A program made the translations under genes and the position numbers. The notes under the pieces were generated by a model. It saw only the letters and a list, made by a program, of their open reading frames with translations, was not told the DNA's origin and searched no databases. 64,000 nucleotides of DNA. Source: Paludibacter sp. (GTDB taxonomy: Bacteria > Bacteroidota > Bacteroidia > Bacteroidales > Paludibacteraceae). This document shows positions 61,639 to 64,000 of the stretch, piece by piece. Location of the stretch: positions 159,511 through 223,510 of the forward strand of contig JAFLKK010000005.1 in the NCBI GenBank assembly GCA_019163375.1, written 5' to 3'. Position 1 is the first letter of the stretch. Each line of letters begins with the position of its first letter.

Positions 61639-62049
61639 ATGGCAAAACAAATATTTATCAATTTAGCAGTAAAAGACCTACAAAAATCCATGGACTTTTA
61701 CACTGCCTTAGGATTTACAAACAATCCACAATTTTCGGACGACACAGGAAAATGTATGGTTTGGAGTGAAAATATTTTTGTGATGATATTGACTCATGAA
61801 AAGTTTGCCTCTTTTGCCACAAAACCATTAGCAGACACTAAATCAAATTTAGCCGGACTTTTTTCATTATCGTTAGACAGCATTGACGAAGTGAATAACA
61901 TAATGACGAATGGACTAAATGCAGGTGGAACAGAACCAACCGAAATGAAAGATTATGGCTTTATGCAACTGCGAACTATTGAAGATTTTGACGGACATAC
62001 CTGGGAGATTTTCTTTATGGATATTTCGAAACTTCCACAACAATCATAA
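61639..62049 (+). CDS. VOC-family (glyoxalase-like) protein
   Basis: 136 aa from ATG 61639 (MAKQIFINLAVKDLQKSMDF); a frame starting at 61543 overlaps the upstream gene and is rejected. Signature of the vicinal-oxygen-chelate fold: YTALGFTNNPQFSD, then CMVWSENIFVMIL, then EIFFMDISK with Glu as a possible metal ligand. Role may be resistance or metabolite modification; unknown. Second gene of the SRPBCC-VOC pair. Confidence 0.85.
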   Translation: MAKQIFINLAVKDLQKSMDFYTALGFTNNPQFSDDTGKCMVWSENIFVMILTHEKFASFATKPLADTKSNLAGLFSLSLDSIDEVNNIMTNGLNAGGTEPTEMKDYGFMQLRTIEDFDGHTWEIFFMDISKLPQQS

Positions 62050-62165
62050 AGATTGATTCTTATGGATAAAGAAGTTCTAGAGTATAATCGGTCATTTAGA
62101 TAAATTAATATTGACTTTTCGGATATATTACCATAACCAAACATCTACCAATACACACCTATGCG

Positions 62166-62207
62166 ATCCATCGTGACGAACGGTTTCGAGCGTTCACGTC
62201 GATGGAT
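62166..62207. repeat. Hairpin after the VOC gene
   Basis: ATCCATCG (62166-62173) pairs with CGATGGAT (62200-62207), with partial inner pairing. No T-run. Possibly a dispersed palindrome. Confidence 0.5.
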
Positions 62208-62232
62208 ATATAAATAGCTTATAAAAACAGAA

Positions 62233-62275
62233 AATCCCGCATTAAAAGCCAATACTTTAATGCGGGATTCTTTTT
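62233..62275. terminator. Terminator between VOC and topB
   Basis: AATCCCGCATTAAA pairs with TTTAATGCGGGATT (14 bp), followed by CTTTTT. The A-run on the other side permits use by the minus-strand topB. Confidence 0.88.
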
Positions 62276-62288
62276 ATATCGGTAAAAT

Positions 62289-64000
62289 TCAAAAAATCAA
62301 TCTATACGTGCAACCACTTTTCCACTCGCTGCAACCATATGCCGTTTTACCTTTTAGAAGCGTTCCTTTGCCACAAAGCGGGCAAATGCTACCCACAAGT
62401 GGATCGGCATTATTGATAACTACAGGCTTGTCTCCTACCCTTCGGTTGTCGCATTTTACGTTGAATACAATTTGAGTAACCATGGCTTTCAATTCGTCCA
62501 AAAAGTCCTTTGCAGCGTACTCTCCACGTTCCACCTGACGAAGTTTCTTTTCCCAAAGTCCGGTTAGCTCTGCCGACTTCAGTAAATCCTCTTGAATAAT
62601 CTGAATCAGTTCAACACCTGTGTTGGTAGCTATAAGATTTTTTCGCTCTTTGCGGATGTATTCTCGCTTAAACAAGGTCTCGATAATGGCGGCACGTGTT
62701 GATGGACGCCCAATACCATTTTCTTTCAATGCATCTCGCAGCTCGTCGTTATCAACCAATTTTCCGGCCGTTTCCATAGCTCGCAGCAAAGTAGCTTCTG
62801 TATGCGGTTTTGGTGGCGAGGTCCATTTTTCGGCTAATGTAGGCTCGTGCGGTCCGTTTTCGCCCTTTTCGAAAAGTGGCAACGTACGTTCATCGTCCTC
62901 CTCTCCTTCTTTATCATCAGCGCTTGCTTTTGCAAAAACTACCCGCCATCCCATATCCAGAATTTGCTTTCCGTTTACTTTAAATTCAACCTTTTCCACT
63001 TCACCCAAAACAGTGGTAGTGGCTATTTTACATTCAGGATAAAAATTGGCAATAAAGCGTCGTGCAACTAAATCAAAAACAGCCCTTTCGGTATCGGTAA
63101 GCGCTGTGGGATGTATACCGGTAGGAATAATGGCATGGTGATCGGTTACTTTTTTATTATCAAATACCTTCTTCGATTTAGGTAATTTTCCTTCCAATAA
63201 AGGTTTTGTAAGCAATTCGTAGTCTTTAATTCCTTTCAGAATTTCGGGCACTTTAGGGAAAATATCATCCGTCAGGTAAGTGGTATCCACGCGTGGATAG
63301 GTAGTCACTTTCTTTTCGTAAAGATTTTGAATAATCTTCAGTGTTTCGTCGGCCGAATAACCGAATTTCTTGTTACATTCAACCTGCAGTGAGGTCAAAT
63401 CGAACAAGCGTGGAGCGGATTCAGTTCCTTTTTTAAGAATAATATCAGTCACAAAAAAATCGGCAGTGCGCACCGTGTCGAGAAAGTTAGTACCCTCTTC
63501 GACGCTCGAAAAACGACCACTTGATGCCGAAAAAACAGTATCACGATACACTGTTTTCAGCTCCCAATAGGCTTCGGGCTTGAAATTTTCAATTTCCAGT
63601 TGTCGATTAACAATCAATGCCAGCGTAGGTGTTTGCACACGACCTATGGAAAGTACCTGACGGTTCTTTCCGTATTTAAGGGTATAAAGTCGGGTTGCGT
63701 TCATTCCTAACAGCCAGTCGCCAATAGCACGCGAAAGTCCGGCTTCGTAGAGCGTCTGGAAAGCGCTTTGATCTTTAAGCTTCGCGAATCCTTCTCGGAT
63801 AGCTTCTTCGGTTAGTGACGAAATCCACAACCGTTTCACTGGGCATTTGCACATAGCTTTTTGCATTACCCACCGTTGAATAAGCTCCCCTTCTTGCCCG
63901 GCATCACCGCAGTTCACAACTTCATCAGCATTGGCCATCAGTGTTTCAATCACTTTGAATTGCTTCTGAATACCACTATCGTTCATTACCTTTATGCCAA
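62289..64000 (-). CDS. topB: DNA topoisomerase III (N-terminus beyond window)
   Basis: The 570 residues visible continue in frame past the right edge, so about 110 N-terminal residues (start of Toprim) are missing. Type IA enzyme that decatenates DNA by single-strand passage. The Toprim acidic motif reads CGDAGQEGELIQRW, a variant of DPDREGE. Catalytic Tyr in TTYPRVDTTYLTDD. LSIGRVQTPTLALIVNRQ and GRPSTRAAIIETLF are typical. C-terminal zinc-finger: CPLCGKGTLL...GCSEWKSGC. A chromosomal or mobile-element origin cannot be settled here. Confidence 0.93.
   Translation of the reverse strand, partial: GIKVMNDSGIQKQFKVIETLMANADEVVNCGDAGQEGELIQRWVMQKAMCKCPVKRLWISSLTEEAIREGFAKLKDQSAFQTLYEAGLSRAIGDWLLGMNATRLYTLKYGKNRQVLSIGRVQTPTLALIVNRQLEIENFKPEAYWELKTVYRDTVFSASSGRFSSVEEGTNFLDTVRTADFFVTDIILKKGTESAPRLFDLTSLQVECNKKFGYSADETLKIIQNLYEKKVTTYPRVDTTYLTDDIFPKVPEILKGIKDYELLTKPLLEGKLPKSKKVFDNKKVTDHHAIIPTGIHPTALTDTERAVFDLVARRFIANFYPECKIATTTVLGEVEKVEFKVNGKQILDMGWRVVFAKASADDKEGEEDDERTLPLFEKGENGPHEPTLAEKWTSPPKPHTEATLLRAMETAGKLVDNDELRDALKENGIGRPSTRAAIIETLFKREYIRKERKNLIATNTGVELIQIIQEDLLKSAELTGLWEKKLRQVERGEYAAKDFLDELKAMVTQIVFNVKCDNRRVGDKPVVINNADPLVGSICPLCGKGTLLKGKTAYGCSEWKSGCTYRLIF

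Overview
The window reads as chromosomal DNA of an AT-rich, probably anaerobic member of the Bacteroidota, most likely order Bacteroidales (Paludibacter/Dysgonomonas-like; genus is a guess). Evidence: many promoters fit the Bacteroidota TTTG / TAnnTTTG pattern, and the gene content includes CarboxypepD-plug TonB receptors, DUF3857 proteins, type III glutamine synthetase, LL-diaminopimelate aminotransferase, NhaD and IorAB.

Region 1 (1-6.9 kb, +) is a curli-type (type VIII secretion) operon: the end of one curlin-repeat protein, three more curlin-repeat proteins, CsgE, CsgF, a CsgG carrying an extra C-terminal beta-barrel, and a lipoprotein. Region 2 (6.9-12.8 kb, -) holds three exported DUF3857/transglutaminase-like proteins; two are tandem paralogues sharing a 932-bp near-identical tract. 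Region 3 (12.9-31.1 kb) is housekeeping: a tiny lysine-rich protein, a hotdog thioesterase, tRNA-Gly, tRNA-Tyr, ribH, a TPR membrane protein, mfd, guanine deaminase, a TonB receptor with its lipoprotein partner, murB, miaA, a pRiA4b ORF-3-like protein, and dapF-dapL.

Region 4 (29.7-49.7 kb) is a nitrogen-assimilation supercluster: gdhA (-), then porin-glnK-amt, a small membrane protein, nhaD, a second glnK-amt, type III glutamine synthetase, gltB-gltD and asnB. Together they import ammonium, sense nitrogen status and fix ammonium into glutamate, glutamine and asparagine. Two copies of a bipartite structured element (35265-35358 and 39033-39122) lie downstream of the two amt transcription units. 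The distal hairpin shows compensatory base changes. This is the best candidate for an undescribed RNA element. A 20-bp inverted repeat frames the second glnK promoter.

Region 5 (49.7-57 kb) is accessory: a 41-bp-period minisatellite, then single hypothetical genes (a coiled-coil-type protein, an XRE regulator with membrane helices, a TlpA-like thioredoxin, small secreted and TPR proteins). They are separated by dispersed palindromic repeats in a cassette-like layout, and a YhcG/DUF1016 fragment is present. Region 6 (57-64 kb) has iorA-iorB, an uncharacterised tandem-domain protein, an SRPBCC/VOC pair, and the C-terminal part of topoisomerase III running off the window edge (-). No ribosomal RNA, transposase, integrase, CRISPR array or phage gene was seen.
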